Positions 15,133-24,173 of a stretch of 64,000 nucleotides of DNA are shown in pieces. The stretch comes from Kineosporia rhizophila (lineage in GTDB: Bacteria; Actinomycetota; Actinomycetes; Actinomycetales; Kineosporiaceae). Position 1 is the stretch's first letter. Each line of letters opens with the position of its first letter. Below the pieces are notes generated by a model that did not search any database, was not told the origin of the DNA, and saw nothing but the letters and a program-made list of their open reading frames with translations. The stretch covers positions 124,001 to 188,000 of the forward strand of contig NZ_JAJSOH010000015.1 in assembly GCF_021277265.1 (NCBI RefSeq), given 5' to 3'. The translations under genes were made by a program, and so were the position numbers.

Positions 15133-16958
15133 CCGGCGAACTCGCCGACGTGCCGAGAGTGGTCGTGGTAGGTGGTGGCTTCGGGCGGATCTACGCCGAA
15201 GCCGTGGCCGGGCGCCGGGGCTCCTACGAACTGGCCGGCGTGGCCGGAAAGGGCGGCGCTGCGTCCCGCGAACTGGCCGAGGCCCGCGGCGTGCCGTACT
15301 TCGATCTCTCTCGAAACCTGGACGACCTGCCGCTCGTGGCCGACATCGCCTGCGTGGCGGTCGGATCGGCCATCTCCGGCGGCCCGGGAACGGATCTGGC
15401 GCAACAGCTTCTGGGCCGCGGCCTGCACGTGCTGCAGGAGCACCCGCTGCACCCCGACGAGATCTTGGCCTGCGCCCGCACCGCCCGCCGGCACGGCGTG
15501 CAGCACCGGGTGAACCTGCACTACCGCCAGGTGCGGCCGGTACGGGTCTTCATCGAGGCCGCTCAACGGTTGATCGCTTGCAGCGAGCCGCTTTTCGTGG
15601 ACGCGGCCGCGCCTGTGCACGTCCTGCACCCCTTGATCGATGTTCTGGCCGCAGCGCTGGGCGGGGTACGGCCGTGGAGCTGGAACGAACCAACTGGGGA
15701 CGGGGTGCTCCGGTCGATCACGGGAACGCTGGCTGGGGTGCCGATCACCTTGCGGGTACAGAACCAGCTCGACCCGCTCGACCGGGACAACCACGCGCTG
15801 CTGTGGCACCGCATCGCCCTGGGGACCTCGGCCGGGGTGCTCACGCTGGCCGACACCCACGGCCCGGTGCTGTGGAGCCCGCGCTGGCACGCCGACCGCG
15901 ATGAGCAGCACCGGCTGGTGCTGCGGGGAGACGGACGGCTGGACCAGGCCAGCACGACGGTCCTTCCCGGCAGCGAGGCCACGACCATGGCCGAGGCGAT
16001 GGGGCAATGGTGGCCCGAAGCCGTGGCCCGGGCCCTGGACGGTCTGGTCGAGGCGGCCGCCGCTCAGGCCGACCCGCTGAAGCAGGCGCAGCTCGACCTC
16101 TCCACCGCCCGGATCTGGAACAACCTCACGTCGGTGCTCGGCCCGTCGGAACGGATCACCGCTTCTGCTCCGGTGATCATCCCGGTCCGCGACCTCACAA
16201 CCGGGCACGAACCGGCCGGAGCGACGGTGCCGGAGGGGTACTCGCTGGAGGCTGAGTTCTACGACCTGGTGGCCGGGCAGCGCACCGACGCGGTCAGCAA
16301 CGTGGTCGGGGCGCTGGCGGGCCTCACCGATCAGGACGGGCCGATCGTCGAGATCGGCGCCGGCACCGGACTGCTCACCGTCGCCGTGGCGAAGGCCTTC
16401 CCCAGGGCCAAAGTCATTGCGGCCGAGCCCGACCCGATCATGCGGGCGGTGCTGACCTCCAAGGTGGTCCGCGATCCGCACCTGCGCGACCGGGTCACCG
16501 TCACCGACGGCGCAGCCCCCGACCTGGAACTGCCGGAGCGGATCGGCGCCGCCGTGGTCTGCGGGGTGGCCGGGCACCTGAGCGCCGACGCGCGGCGGAT
16601 CCTGTGGAAGCGGCTGTCGGAAAGACTCGCCCCGAATGCCCCACTGGTGGTCGAACTGCTGGCCCTCGGCCCTGACGCAAACTTCGGGCCTCTGCGACTG
16701 GGCGAGACGCGCATCGGCAGCGACGACGTCCATTGGTCGCTCTCGGTCGCCCCGCACCCCGACGGCACCGAAATGACCAGCGCCTGGGAAGTCTCGCGGT
16801 CCGGGGCCGTACATCGTTCCGCCGTCGCCCAGCACATCTGGCGGCCGGTCACCCTGGCCGACGTCGCGGCCGAGTCCGGCCTGGAGCTGCAGGTTCTCAA
16901 CGCCGACGGCGCCGTCCCGCTCGGCGTCCTGCGCCCCGCATCCCTTCACCAGCACTAG
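15129..16958 (+). CDS. Thiazolinyl imide reductase fused to a SAM methyltransferase
   Basis: 609 residues in two parts. Residues 1-365 resemble the Irp3/YbtU/PchG thiazolinyl imide reductases that turn one thiazoline into a thiazolidine in yersiniabactin and pyochelin. Visible are the N-terminal VVVVGGGFGRIYAEAV nucleotide-binding segment and GLHVLQEHPLHPDEI. Residues 385-600 form a class I methyltransferase with VEIGAGTGLLTVAVA starting at 407. That half is clearly related to the free methyltransferase at 18968 (shared MRAVLTS, GVAGHL and the preceding AEP). Yersiniabactin and pyochelin reductases are free-standing and about 350-370 residues long, so the fusion is unusual. GTG start, coupled to the gene before (GTGA). 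Confidence 0.85.
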   Translation: MTGELADVPRVVVVGGGFGRIYAEAVAGRRGSYELAGVAGKGGAASRELAEARGVPYFDLSRNLDDLPLVADIACVAVGSAISGGPGTDLAQQLLGRGLHVLQEHPLHPDEILACARTARRHGVQHRVNLHYRQVRPVRVFIEAAQRLIACSEPLFVDAAAPVHVLHPLIDVLAAALGGVRPWSWNEPTGDGVLRSITGTLAGVPITLRVQNQLDPLDRDNHALLWHRIALGTSAGVLTLADTHGPVLWSPRWHADRDEQHRLVLRGDGRLDQASTTVLPGSEATTMAEAMGQWWPEAVARALDGLVEAAAAQADPLKQAQLDLSTARIWNNLTSVLGPSERITASAPVIIPVRDLTTGHEPAGATVPEGYSLEAEFYDLVAGQRTDAVSNVVGALAGLTDQDGPIVEIGAGTGLLTVAVAKAFPRAKVIAAEPDPIMRAVLTSKVVRDPHLRDRVTVTDGAAPDLELPERIGAAVVCGVAGHLSADARRILWKRLSERLAPNAPLVVELLALGPDANFGPLRLGETRIGSDDVHWSLSVAPHPDGTEMTSAWEVSRSGAVHRSAVAQHIWRPVTLADVAAESGLELQVLNADGAVPLGVLRPASLHQH

Positions 16959-16965
16959 AGGAGCC

Positions 16966-18195
16966 ATGAGTACAGACCCCGAACCGCGGTGCCCGGTCAC
17001 CGGCGCGACCCTGGCCGACTTCCCCTTCACCCGCGAACAGCCGTTCGCGCCGCCGGCGGCCTACCGCACGATGCGTGAGGACGACCCGCTGCCGCAGGTC
17101 CGGATCCCGACCGGCAAGACCCCGCATCTGCTCACCCGCTACGCGGACGTGCGGGCGGCCCTGGCCGATCCGGCGGTCAGCTCGGACGTGCGGATCCCGG
17201 CCTTCCCGGCCATGGGGGCGGGGGAGCAGGAGGCTGCGGCCAAGGCCCGGCCGTTCATCCGCACCGACCCGCCCGAGCACACCAAGATCCGCCGCATGCT
17301 GGTGGCCGAGTTCACCATGCGCCGCACCGAGGCCCTGCGGCCGAGGATCCGGGCCACCGCCGAACGCCGACTCGACCTGATGCAGCAGACCGGCGCCCCG
17401 GCCGACCTGGTCACCGACTACGCCAACGTGCTGTCCACCACCACCGTGCTCGAACTGTTCGGGGCCCCGGCCGACGACGTGGAGTTCTTCCGCGACGTCA
17501 CCCGGGTCTCGGGCGGGCGCGACAGCACCGCCGAAGAGGTCAACGCGGCCTTGGGGCGGTTGTTCGGCATGCTCAACGCCCTGGTCGACGAGCGCATCGC
17601 AAAGCCCGGCGAGGATCTGATGTCGGCCCTGGTGCAGCGCTACCTGATGCCCGAGCTGATCACCCGCCAGGAACTGCTCTCCACCATCGGCATCACCATC
17701 GTGGCCGGGCGCGAGACCACCACCAGCATGATCACCCTGGGCGCGCTCTACCTGAGCCGGAACCCGCAGCTGCGCGACCGGGTGCTGGCCGATCCGAAGC
17801 TCTGGGCCCCGGTGATCGAGGAACTGCTGCGGGTGCTGAGCGTGGCCGACACCATCCCGCTGCGGGTGGCCCGCTCGAACGTCGGCCTGCCGGGCGGAAC
17901 CGTTCCTGAGGGCGAAGGCATCATCGCGCTGCTCGCCGCGGCCAACCACGACCCGGCCGAGTTCCCCGACCCGGAACTCGTCGACCCGGAGCGTCCGCAG
18001 AAGCACCACCTGGCCTTCGGCCACGGGATCCACCAGTGCCTGGGACAGAACCTGGCCCGGGTCGAGCTGCACGAGGCCCTGGCCGCGCTGTTCGCCCGTA
18101 TGCCGCACCTGCGTGAGGCCGACCCGGGCGCACCCCTGGACGTCAAGCCCGACTCCGCCACCTACGGCCTGGAATCGCTGCGGGTCGCCTGGTGA
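16966..18195 (+). CDS. Cytochrome P450, CYP105-like
   Basis: A 409-residue P450 with the heme motif FGHGIHQCLGQ (ligand Cys358), the I-helix segment VAGRETTTS and ExxR in EELLR. The I-helix has Arg where AGHETT is usual. It most resembles the CYP105 family. CYP105N1 (SCO7686) is the coelibactin-locus member in S. coelicolor, from memory. It would oxidize the assembled metallophore or an intermediate, perhaps by hydroxylation. It needs a ferredoxin, and the fragment at 2-49 is a candidate. AGAGGAG lies just upstream of the ATG; the gap to the previous gene is 7 bases and its stop overlaps the thioesterase start. Confidence 0.93.
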   Translation: MSTDPEPRCPVTGATLADFPFTREQPFAPPAAYRTMREDDPLPQVRIPTGKTPHLLTRYADVRAALADPAVSSDVRIPAFPAMGAGEQEAAAKARPFIRTDPPEHTKIRRMLVAEFTMRRTEALRPRIRATAERRLDLMQQTGAPADLVTDYANVLSTTTVLELFGAPADDVEFFRDVTRVSGGRDSTAEEVNAALGRLFGMLNALVDERIAKPGEDLMSALVQRYLMPELITRQELLSTIGITIVAGRETTTSMITLGALYLSRNPQLRDRVLADPKLWAPVIEELLRVLSVADTIPLRVARSNVGLPGGTVPEGEGIIALLAAANHDPAEFPDPELVDPERPQKHHLAFGHGIHQCLGQNLARVELHEALAALFARMPHLREADPGAPLDVKPDSATYGLESLRVAW

Positions 18196-18971
18196 ACCCC
18201 TGGCTGCGTCGCTACAAGCCGAAACCGGCGGCGGCCGTCCGGCTGGTCTGCTTCCCGCACGCCGGGGGCGGCCCGTCCTCCTTCCGGGCCTGGGACGCCC
18301 TGCTGCCGGACTCGGTGGAACTGCTGGCGGCCTGCTACCCGGGCCGTGAGGACCGGTTCGGCGAGCCGGCCGCCTCCGGCCTGGCCGAGATGGGCAAGGA
18401 CCTGGCCGAGGCGCTGCGCCCGCTGCTGGACCGGCCGTGGATCGCGTTCGGCCACAGCATGGGCACGATGGTGGCCTACGAGACCGTCCGCCGGCTCCAG
18501 GACCAGGGCGCCCGCCTGCCTCTGTCGCTGCACGTCTCCGGGCGCCGATCGCCCGACCGAGGGCTGGGCGGCTCCGTGCACAGCTCCGACGAGGAGGGGC
18601 TGCGCGCCGAACTGGAACGTCTGGGCGGCACTCCGGCCGAGGTCCTCGACGACGAGATGCTGCGCTCGGCCGTGCTGGGCACGGTCCGCGACGACTACCG
18701 GCTGGTCGAGACCTACCGCCCGATCCCCGGCGCGCCGGTGCACTGCCCGATCCGCGTCCTGGGCGGGCGCGAAGACCCGGAACTGGCCGGGCCCAGCGAG
18801 GACGGCGCCTTCGGCTGGACCCGCTTCGGCACCGGCCGCGTGGTCACCCGGATGCTGCCGGGCGACCACTTCTACCTGGTGCCCCAGCGCCGGGCGGTGG
18901 TCTCGGACGTGCTGGCCGTGCTCGACCCCGCGCTGACCGGGGCCGGCCGCAGCTGGCCGGACACGCCGTGA
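18192..18971 (+). CDS. Type II thioesterase
   Basis: A 259-residue alpha/beta hydrolase of the YbtT/PchC/GrsT editing class. It removes stalled or wrong acyl groups from carrier-protein arms. The start FPHAGGGPSSFRAW is typical of the family, the nucleophile elbow is GHSMG (Ser89), and GDHFYL carries the catalytic His. It starts on a GTG overlapping the P450 stop and ends in a GTGA overlap with the methyltransferase, so it is embedded in the biosynthetic operon. It differs from the Cys-type TE at the end of the NRPS: this one keeps the normal serine. Confidence 0.92.
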   Translation: MNPWLRRYKPKPAAAVRLVCFPHAGGGPSSFRAWDALLPDSVELLAACYPGREDRFGEPAASGLAEMGKDLAEALRPLLDRPWIAFGHSMGTMVAYETVRRLQDQGARLPLSLHVSGRRSPDRGLGGSVHSSDEEGLRAELERLGGTPAEVLDDEMLRSAVLGTVRDDYRLVETYRPIPGAPVHCPIRVLGGREDPELAGPSEDGAFGWTRFGTGRVVTRMLPGDHFYLVPQRRAVVSDVLAVLDPALTGAGRSWPDTP

Positions 18972-19720
18972 GCGGCGAGGACGTCGGCGCCTACGCAGAC
19001 ATGGCCGAGTTCTACGAACTGGTCGCCGAGCAACAGGCCCGGCGCAGTGGCCCGCTGCTGCGCCAGGCCCTGTCCGGTTCGTCGGCAGTGGCCGGAACCC
19101 TGGTCGAAATCGGTTCCGGCACCGGACGCATCACCGAGATCATCGCCGACACCGTGCCCGCGGCCGACATTCTCGCGGTGGAGCCGGCACCCGGTATGCG
19201 GGCCGTACTGACCTCCCGGCTCACCGGCGACTTGCGCTCGCGGGTGACGGTCTCGACCGAAGCCGCCCCGGAGTTGGCGTTGCCCCGCCGGATCCGGGCG
19301 GCAGTGGTGTTCGGGGTGGCTGGTCATCTGGACGCCCGGGCCCGCACCCGGCTGTGGGGGCGGCTGGGGGAGCGTCTGGTTCCCGGCGGCGTGATCGTGG
19401 TGGAACTGATGGGCGTGCGCAGCAACCGGCCCCTGCCGGAGGTCTGCCAGTTGCGCTCGCACGTGGGCGATCTGACCTACGAGTGGTGGGTCGGCGGCAC
19501 CCCTGAGCCGGACGGCGCGATGCGGTTCAGCTCCCGCTGGGTGGTGCGCGACCCGGCCGGAGCGGTGAAACGAGAGGTTCGCGGCGGCTACCGGTGGCAC
19601 GCCGTGGGAGTCGAGGAACTGGCCCGGGAGTCCGGTCTGCAGGTCGAGCCGCTCGGCGGACGCACCGGCTCCGGCCTGCCCGAGGTCGCAGTGCTGCACG
19701 ATCCGAGAAAGGTCCACTGA
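18968..19720 (+). CDS. Free-standing SAM methyltransferase, paralogue of the reductase-fused domain
   Basis: A 250-residue class I methyltransferase. SAM-binding motif VEIGSGTGRITEI is followed by ILAVEPAPGMRAVLTSRL and a VVFGVAGHL segment. These align without gaps by eye with the methyltransferase half of the protein at 15129 (VIAAEPDPIMRAVLTS and VCGVAGHL), so the two arose by duplication inside this locus or an ancestor. Together with the domain inside the NRPS there are three methyltransferases. Likely targets are thiazoline C2 or alpha carbons, a thiazolidine nitrogen or a hydroxyl; the sequence does not decide. GTG start; stop overlaps the salicylate synthase ATG. Confidence 0.88.
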   Translation: MSGEDVGAYADMAEFYELVAEQQARRSGPLLRQALSGSSAVAGTLVEIGSGTGRITEIIADTVPAADILAVEPAPGMRAVLTSRLTGDLRSRVTVSTEAAPELALPRRIRAAVVFGVAGHLDARARTRLWGRLGERLVPGGVIVVELMGVRSNRPLPEVCQLRSHVGDLTYEWWVGGTPEPDGAMRFSSRWVVRDPAGAVKREVRGGYRWHAVGVEELARESGLQVEPLGGRTGSGLPEVAVLHDPRKVH

Positions 19721-20976
19721 TGTCCGAAACGCTGACCTCGCCGGCCCAGGCTCAGGCCTCGGAGGAGGAGGTGCTCGAGACGGCGGTGCGTATGGCCGCG
19801 GGTGGCCCGCTCGTCGTCTACCAGAACGGCCCGGTCACCCGGCACGCCGTGGGAGTCCGTGCCGAACTGAGGTTCTCGGCCCAGAGGCTGACGTCGTCGT
19901 GGGCGGCGCCGGTGAGCCGGCCGCAACTGAGCGACGTGGCCAGAGTGCTCGAGGCCTGCCCGTACCCGCAGTGGAGGGTCTTCGGCTGGGCCCGGTTCGA
20001 GCTCGCGCTGCACCGGGCCGGTCTGCAGACCGGGCTCGAGGGGGACGAGACCCTGCTGCACCTGATCGTGCCCGAGGTCGAACTGATCGCCGATCGACCG
20101 GACGAGCCGGAGGAGCCCAGCAGCCCGGTCAGCCCGGTCAGCCCGGATCTGCTGGCCGGTGCGGACACCTACCGTTCGGCCGTGGCGCAGGCGGTCGAGG
20201 AGATCCGGACCACCGCTCTGGACAAGGTGATTCTGTCCCGGGCCATCGAGCTGCCGCCCGGAATCGACCTGGTGGCAACATTTCGGCGGGGCCGCAGGGC
20301 GGTCGCGGCGGCGCGAAGCTTCCATCTCGATCTGGGCGGCTGGCAGGCCACCGGCTTCAGCCCGGAGACCGTGGTCGAGGTGGCGCCGGACGGTCAGGTC
20401 AGCACCCAGCCCCTGGCCGGCACCCGGGCCTTCGGGCTGGGGCCGGAGAAGGACGCGGCCAACCGCTCCGAGCTGCTCTCGGACCTGAAGGAGATCGCCG
20501 AGCACGCGACCAGCGTGCGGCTGGCGCTGGACGAGGCCGAGGCGATCTGCGAGGAGGGCAGCGTGCACGTGGGGGAGTTCATGCGGGTGCTGCCGCGCGG
20601 CGCGGTGCAGCACCTGGCCTCCCGGGTGAGAGGACGGCTGCGGCCCGGTTACGGCGCCTGGGACGCGTTCGGGGCGTTCTTCCCGGCGGTCACCGCCTCG
20701 GGCATTCCGAAGGTCGCGGCCTACCCGGCGATCCAGCGGCTGGAGAGCACCCCGCGGGGGTTGTACTCCGGGGCGGTGATCGTGGCCGATCACACCGGGG
20801 CGCTCGACGCGGCCCTGGTGCTGCGCAGTGTGTTCACCAATGAAGGACGGTCGTGGTTGCGTGCGGGGGCGGGTGTGGTGGGCGCTTCCCGGCCCGAGCG
20901 GGAACTGGAGGAGACGTGCGAAAAGCTCGCCAGCGTCGTCCCCCATCTGGTTCTCAGCCCGGCGCCTCGGCGCTGA
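19720..20976 (+). CDS. Salicylate synthase (MbtI/Irp9/YbtS type)
   Basis: This 418-residue member of the chorismate-utilizing MST family converts chorismate through isochorismate to salicylate. It has the marks of salicylate synthases rather than plain isochorismate synthases: LDKVILSRAIELP, PLAGTRAFGLGP, FPAVTASGIPK, RGLYSGAV and the C-terminal AGAGVVGASRPERELEETCEKL, all closely matching MbtI as I remember it. It supplies the starter for the AMP ligase at 6635, so the locus makes its own salicylate. It is the last gene of the operon and its 3' end overlaps the convergent TetR gene by 23 bases. Confidence 0.94.
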   Translation: MSETLTSPAQAQASEEEVLETAVRMAAGGPLVVYQNGPVTRHAVGVRAELRFSAQRLTSSWAAPVSRPQLSDVARVLEACPYPQWRVFGWARFELALHRAGLQTGLEGDETLLHLIVPEVELIADRPDEPEEPSSPVSPVSPDLLAGADTYRSAVAQAVEEIRTTALDKVILSRAIELPPGIDLVATFRRGRRAVAAARSFHLDLGGWQATGFSPETVVEVAPDGQVSTQPLAGTRAFGLGPEKDAANRSELLSDLKEIAEHATSVRLALDEAEAICEEGSVHVGEFMRVLPRGAVQHLASRVRGRLRPGYGAWDAFGAFFPAVTASGIPKVAAYPAIQRLESTPRGLYSGAVIVADHTGALDAALVLRSVFTNEGRSWLRAGAGVVGASRPERELEETCEKLASVVPHLVLSPAPRR

Positions 20977-21595
20977 TCCCGGCGACGATCCAGTCCAGGC
21001 CGGTCTCGAAGACGACTTCACCGGAGAGCGTGAAGAACTCGGGTCCGATCCTGGTCGCGGTGGGATGAGCGGCCTCGTCCACCGTCTGCAGGCCGTCGAC
21101 GAACGCCTGGGAACGCCCGGGCCGGCGGGCTGAGAGTTCGGCTGCGTCCTCGATGCTGATCCGGCTGAACGTCCAGCTCATCACCAGCGCGGTGCCCCGG
21201 GCGATGCGGGCGTCGTCCAGCCCGGCGTCGGCCAGGGCCGAGGCCAGGTACTCCAGCAGCCGGTAGGCCTGCGGACCGGACGGGCCGTTCTCGATCAGCC
21301 AGGTGGCCGTGCCGGGATGAGCACGCAGGACCGCGCGCTGGGCCTGGGCCCAGGCCCGGACACGTTCCTCCCACGGGGCGTCCGGGGCGGCCGACGGCCG
21401 GATCGAGGCGCCGATCCGGTCGGTGACCAGGCGCGCCAGGGTGGGCCGGTCGGTGATGTGCCGGTAGAGCGCCATCGGCGTGACCCCGAAACGCGCACCG
21501 ACCGCCCGCATGGTGACGCCGGGCAGCCCGTCGGTGCGGCTGATCTCGAGCGCTGCCTGCACGATCGCGTCCTGGTTCAGGGTTCCCACCGGCAC
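20954..21595 (-). CDS. TetR-family regulator
   Basis: About 213 residues with an N-terminal TetR helix-turn-helix (QDAIVQAALEI, then VTMRAVGARFGVTPMALYRHI) and a C-terminal ligand domain (WLIENGPSGPQAYRLLEY). The frame stays open to 21733, but such a start would place both operator-like repeats inside the gene. I therefore prefer GTG at 21595 (or 21589), just before GTLNQDAIV. No good ribosome site precedes either, so translation may be leaderless. It faces the biosynthetic operon and diverges from the transport operon. It probably represses the transporter and/or itself, perhaps in response to the metallophore or its metal complex. Confidence 0.85.
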   Translation of the reverse strand: MPVGTLNQDAIVQAALEISRTDGLPGVTMRAVGARFGVTPMALYRHITDRPTLARLVTDRIGASIRPSAAPDAPWEERVRAWAQAQRAVLRAHPGTATWLIENGPSGPQAYRLLEYLASALADAGLDDARIARGTALVMSWTFSRISIEDAAELSARRPGRSQAFVDGLQTVDEAAHPTATRIGPEFFTLSGEVVFETGLDWIVAGISAEAPG

Positions 21596-21617
21596 GAGAG
21601 TAGTGGCCCGAAGTACT

Positions 21618-21632
21618 TGATAACCGTTCTCA
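21618..21632. promoter_or_regulatory. Second Fur/Zur-type operator, before the transport operon
   Basis: TGATAACCGTTCTCA is a 7-1-7 inverted repeat with one mismatch (TGATAAC against TGAGAAC). Its pattern TGAwAAy-C-rTTCTCA is shared with the site at 8373, which supports one regulator acting on synthesis and uptake. It lies about 77 bases before the lipoprotein start and 23 before the proposed TetR start. The C/G at the arm ends departs from the AT-rich consensus, so affinity may be lower. Confidence 0.65.
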
Positions 21633-21640
21633 TTACCGTG

Positions 21641-21655
21641 GTATACATAGTAAAC
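21641..21655. promoter_or_regulatory. Possible TetR operator overlapping the promoter
   Basis: GTATACATAGTAAAC reads as GTATAC, three bases, then GTAAAC, an inverted repeat with one mismatch. It lies 8 bases beyond the Zur-type box and covers an AT-rich TATACA element that could be the -10 of the transport operon. Placement between the divergent TetR and importer genes suits autoregulation. Binding is inferred. Confidence 0.4.
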
Positions 21656-21708
21656 GCCCGGCATCGGCCGGGCTCGAAGGCATGACCGAAACGGATCGGA
21701 AGGGTCGG

Positions 21709-23223
21709 ATGATGGCCACGAGAAGCCGCGCACTGGGCGCCGGCGTTGCTGCGGTACTGGCCGTAGGCCTGGTCGCCGGCTGCGGGGGCGAGTCCTCCGA
21801 GGCCGAGGGCACCGAGGCCGGCGCCAAGAGCGGCGGCACCCTGCGGGCCGCCTTCGCCGGCGGGGCGTCGGAGACGCTGAACTACCTGCAGGGGCCCACG
21901 GCGCTGGACTACGTGCGGGCCAAGCTGGTGCACGCGCCGCTGTGCGAGCTGGACACCGAGGCCGAGAACGGCGTCTCCTACGGCGTTCTGGAGACCATCG
22001 AGGTCTCGGACGATCTCGGCGAATACGCGCTGAAGGTGCGCAGCGGCGTCAAGTTCACCGACGGGTCCGACCTGACCAGCAAGGACGTGCTGTACTCGCT
22101 GCAGGCGCCGGCCCTGCTGCAGGGCCTGCCGTTCACCCAGCTGGTGTCCCGCGGATTCGACCTGAAGAACGCGAGCGCCCCCGACGCGTTGACGGTCGTG
22201 CTCCCGACGCTCTCGCCGATCGCCGACGGGCGTGACCTGATCTGCCAGAGCATGCTGGCCATCAAGGACGGCACGAAGGAGTTCACTCCCGAGACGCCCT
22301 CGTCCGGTCCGTTCAGCATCACCGCCTTCGAACCGGGGCGCTCCACCACGCTCGAGCGCAGCGACTCCTACTACGGCCAGGCCCCCACGCTGGACTCGAT
22401 CGAGCTGGTCTCGATCGCCGACCCCACCGCCCGGGTGAACGCCCTGCAGCAGGGCCAGGTCGACTACATCAGCGGTGTCGCCCCGGCCCAGGCCAAGACG
22501 CTGGAGAGCGGGGACGGCGTCACCGTCACCTCCAGCGAACTGCCCTACGCCTCGTACCTGCAGTTCGGCATGAACCCGCAGGCCGAGCCGTTCAGCGATG
22601 TCAGGGTGCGCCAGGCCTTCAAACTCGCCGTCGACCGGGAACGGATCGTCGAGAACGTCTACTTCGGGCGGGCATTCGTGGGCAACGACGTGCCCGGCCT
22701 CGGCTTCCCCAACTACGACACCGAGCTCGAGCAGCGCGCCCACGACCCGGAGAAGGCCAAGGAGTTGCTCGCCGAAGCCGGGGCCGAAGGGATCGAGGTC
22801 GAACTGACCGCCGGACCGGAGATGCCGGGCATGCTCGAGACCGCCACCCTCATCGTCGAGGACCTCAAGGCCGTCGGCGTGAAGGCCACGCTCAAGGAAC
22901 TGCCCGCCGGTCAGTTGTTCGCCGACTACCCGGCCTACCAGAAGCTCCCGTTCAAGGCCGGATACAACCCGCCCGCCACCTTCGAGCCCAACCACGTCCC
23001 GGGGGCCTTCCCCGAGGTGGACGCCCTGGTGGCCGAGGCCCGCAGCGCGACCTCGCCCGAGGCCCGGCTCCAGGCTTCGCACGAGGCCCAGAAACTGCTG
23101 TGGGAAGAGGGCAACCAGATCGGCGCGGTCTTCGTGCCCAGCATCAGCGCCGCCCGCAACGGAGTCAGCGGCGTGCGAGAGCTGCAGTTCCCCGACCTCT
23201 CCCAGGCAACCGTCTCCGAATGA
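21709..23223 (+). CDS. Solute-binding lipoprotein of a peptide/nickel-type ABC importer (SBP_bac_5)
   Basis: About 504 residues. A short charged N-terminus, a hydrophobic stretch and the lipobox LVAGC mark it as a lipoprotein held at the outer face of the membrane. The mature part has family 5 features of Opp/Dpp/Nik proteins: GGTLRAAF, VKFTDGSDLTSKDVLYSL, ADPTARVNALQQGQVDYI, FSDVRVRQAFKLAVDRE and HDPEKAKELLAEAG. I chose ATG 21709 (or 21712) because GGAAGG sits 5-6 bases upstream; an in-frame ATG at 21682 is possible. Behind a Zur-type box in a metallophore locus, its ligand is more likely the metal-metallophore complex than a peptide. The Cnt importer for staphylopine is of the same class. 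Confidence 0.9.
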   Translation: MMATRSRALGAGVAAVLAVGLVAGCGGESSEAEGTEAGAKSGGTLRAAFAGGASETLNYLQGPTALDYVRAKLVHAPLCELDTEAENGVSYGVLETIEVSDDLGEYALKVRSGVKFTDGSDLTSKDVLYSLQAPALLQGLPFTQLVSRGFDLKNASAPDALTVVLPTLSPIADGRDLICQSMLAIKDGTKEFTPETPSSGPFSITAFEPGRSTTLERSDSYYGQAPTLDSIELVSIADPTARVNALQQGQVDYISGVAPAQAKTLESGDGVTVTSSELPYASYLQFGMNPQAEPFSDVRVRQAFKLAVDRERIVENVYFGRAFVGNDVPGLGFPNYDTELEQRAHDPEKAKELLAEAGAEGIEVELTAGPEMPGMLETATLIVEDLKAVGVKATLKELPAGQLFADYPAYQKLPFKAGYNPPATFEPNHVPGAFPEVDALVAEARSATSPEARLQASHEAQKLLWEEGNQIGAVFVPSISAARNGVSGVRELQFPDLSQATVSE

Positions 23224-24173
23224 GCCTGCCCCAGTGGATCGCGGTGAGGGTCGCCACCGGTGCGGCGACTCTCACTGCGCTCTGCGCCCTGGTGTTCTGG
23301 GCCACCGAGGTCCTGCCCGGTGATGCGGTCGGCGCAGTTTCGGGCCCAGGGGCAACGGACGCCGAGCGCGCGGCAGTGCGCTCGGCTCTCGGTCTCGATC
23401 GGCCGGCTCCAGAGCGGTTCTTCGAGTGGGCCGGGGGAGCGTTGCAGGGAGACTTCGGCACGTCGCTGGTGTCGGGTCGGGACGTCGGTGAGGTCCTGGC
23501 CGATCGGGCCGGAGCCAGCCTGGCCGTTCTGGTGCCCGCGGCCGTGCTCATCCTGGTGTTCGCCGGAGGGCTGGGCGTCCTGGCCGGCGTACGGGCCGGG
23601 AGCCGCCTGGACAAGATCCTGTCCGGATCGACGCTGGGCCTGATCGGCACCCCGGACTTCCTCATCGCCACGGCCCTGCTCCTGTTGTTCACGCTGTGGT
23701 GGCCGGTGCTTCCGGCCGTGGCAGTCGTGCCCCTGGGTGAATCGCTGTGGCAGCACCCCGACGTGATCGTCCTGCCCGCTCTGGCTCTTGCTCTTGGAGG
23801 CTTCGGCTCGACCATGCGTCTGCTGCGGGCCTGCGTGGCTCAGGCCACCCGCAGCCCCTACGCAGAGTTCGCTCGCCTCAACGGCATCCGGGGCCCGCGT
23901 TACCTGCGCACGGTCGTGTCCAACGCCGCCGGGCCCGCTGTCCACGCCTTCTCGGTGATGACCGCGGGTCTGCTCGGAGGCGGGATCGTGGTGGAGACCC
24001 TGTTCAACCTCCCGGGCCTGGGCTACGAACTCACCCGGGCGGTCGGCACCCGCGACGTGCCCCTGGTTCAGGGGATCAGCCTGGTCCTGGGCGCCGCCAC
24101 GCTGCTGATCCTGCTCGGCGGGGACATCGTCGCCCGGCTGCTCACCCGCCGTACCGTGGAGACGAGCTCATGA
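23220..24173 (+). CDS. ABC importer permease, DppB/NikB type
   Basis: 317 residues with an N-terminal membrane helix, a periplasmic-facing loop (GLDRPAPERFFEWAGGALQGDFG) and five further hydrophobic segments. The conserved permease signature EFARLNGIRGPRYLRTVV (EAA loop) contacts the ATPase. Loop and signature are standard for the first permease of dipeptide/nickel systems. Its ATG overlaps the lipoprotein stop (ATGA) and its stop overlaps the next permease start, so the four importer genes are translationally coupled. Confidence 0.93.
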   Translation: MSLPQWIAVRVATGAATLTALCALVFWATEVLPGDAVGAVSGPGATDAERAAVRSALGLDRPAPERFFEWAGGALQGDFGTSLVSGRDVGEVLADRAGASLAVLVPAAVLILVFAGGLGVLAGVRAGSRLDKILSGSTLGLIGTPDFLIATALLLLFTLWWPVLPAVAVVPLGESLWQHPDVIVLPALALALGGFGSTMRLLRACVAQATRSPYAEFARLNGIRGPRYLRTVVSNAAGPAVHAFSVMTAGLLGGGIVVETLFNLPGLGYELTRAVGTRDVPLVQGISLVLGAATLLILLGGDIVARLLTRRTVETSS

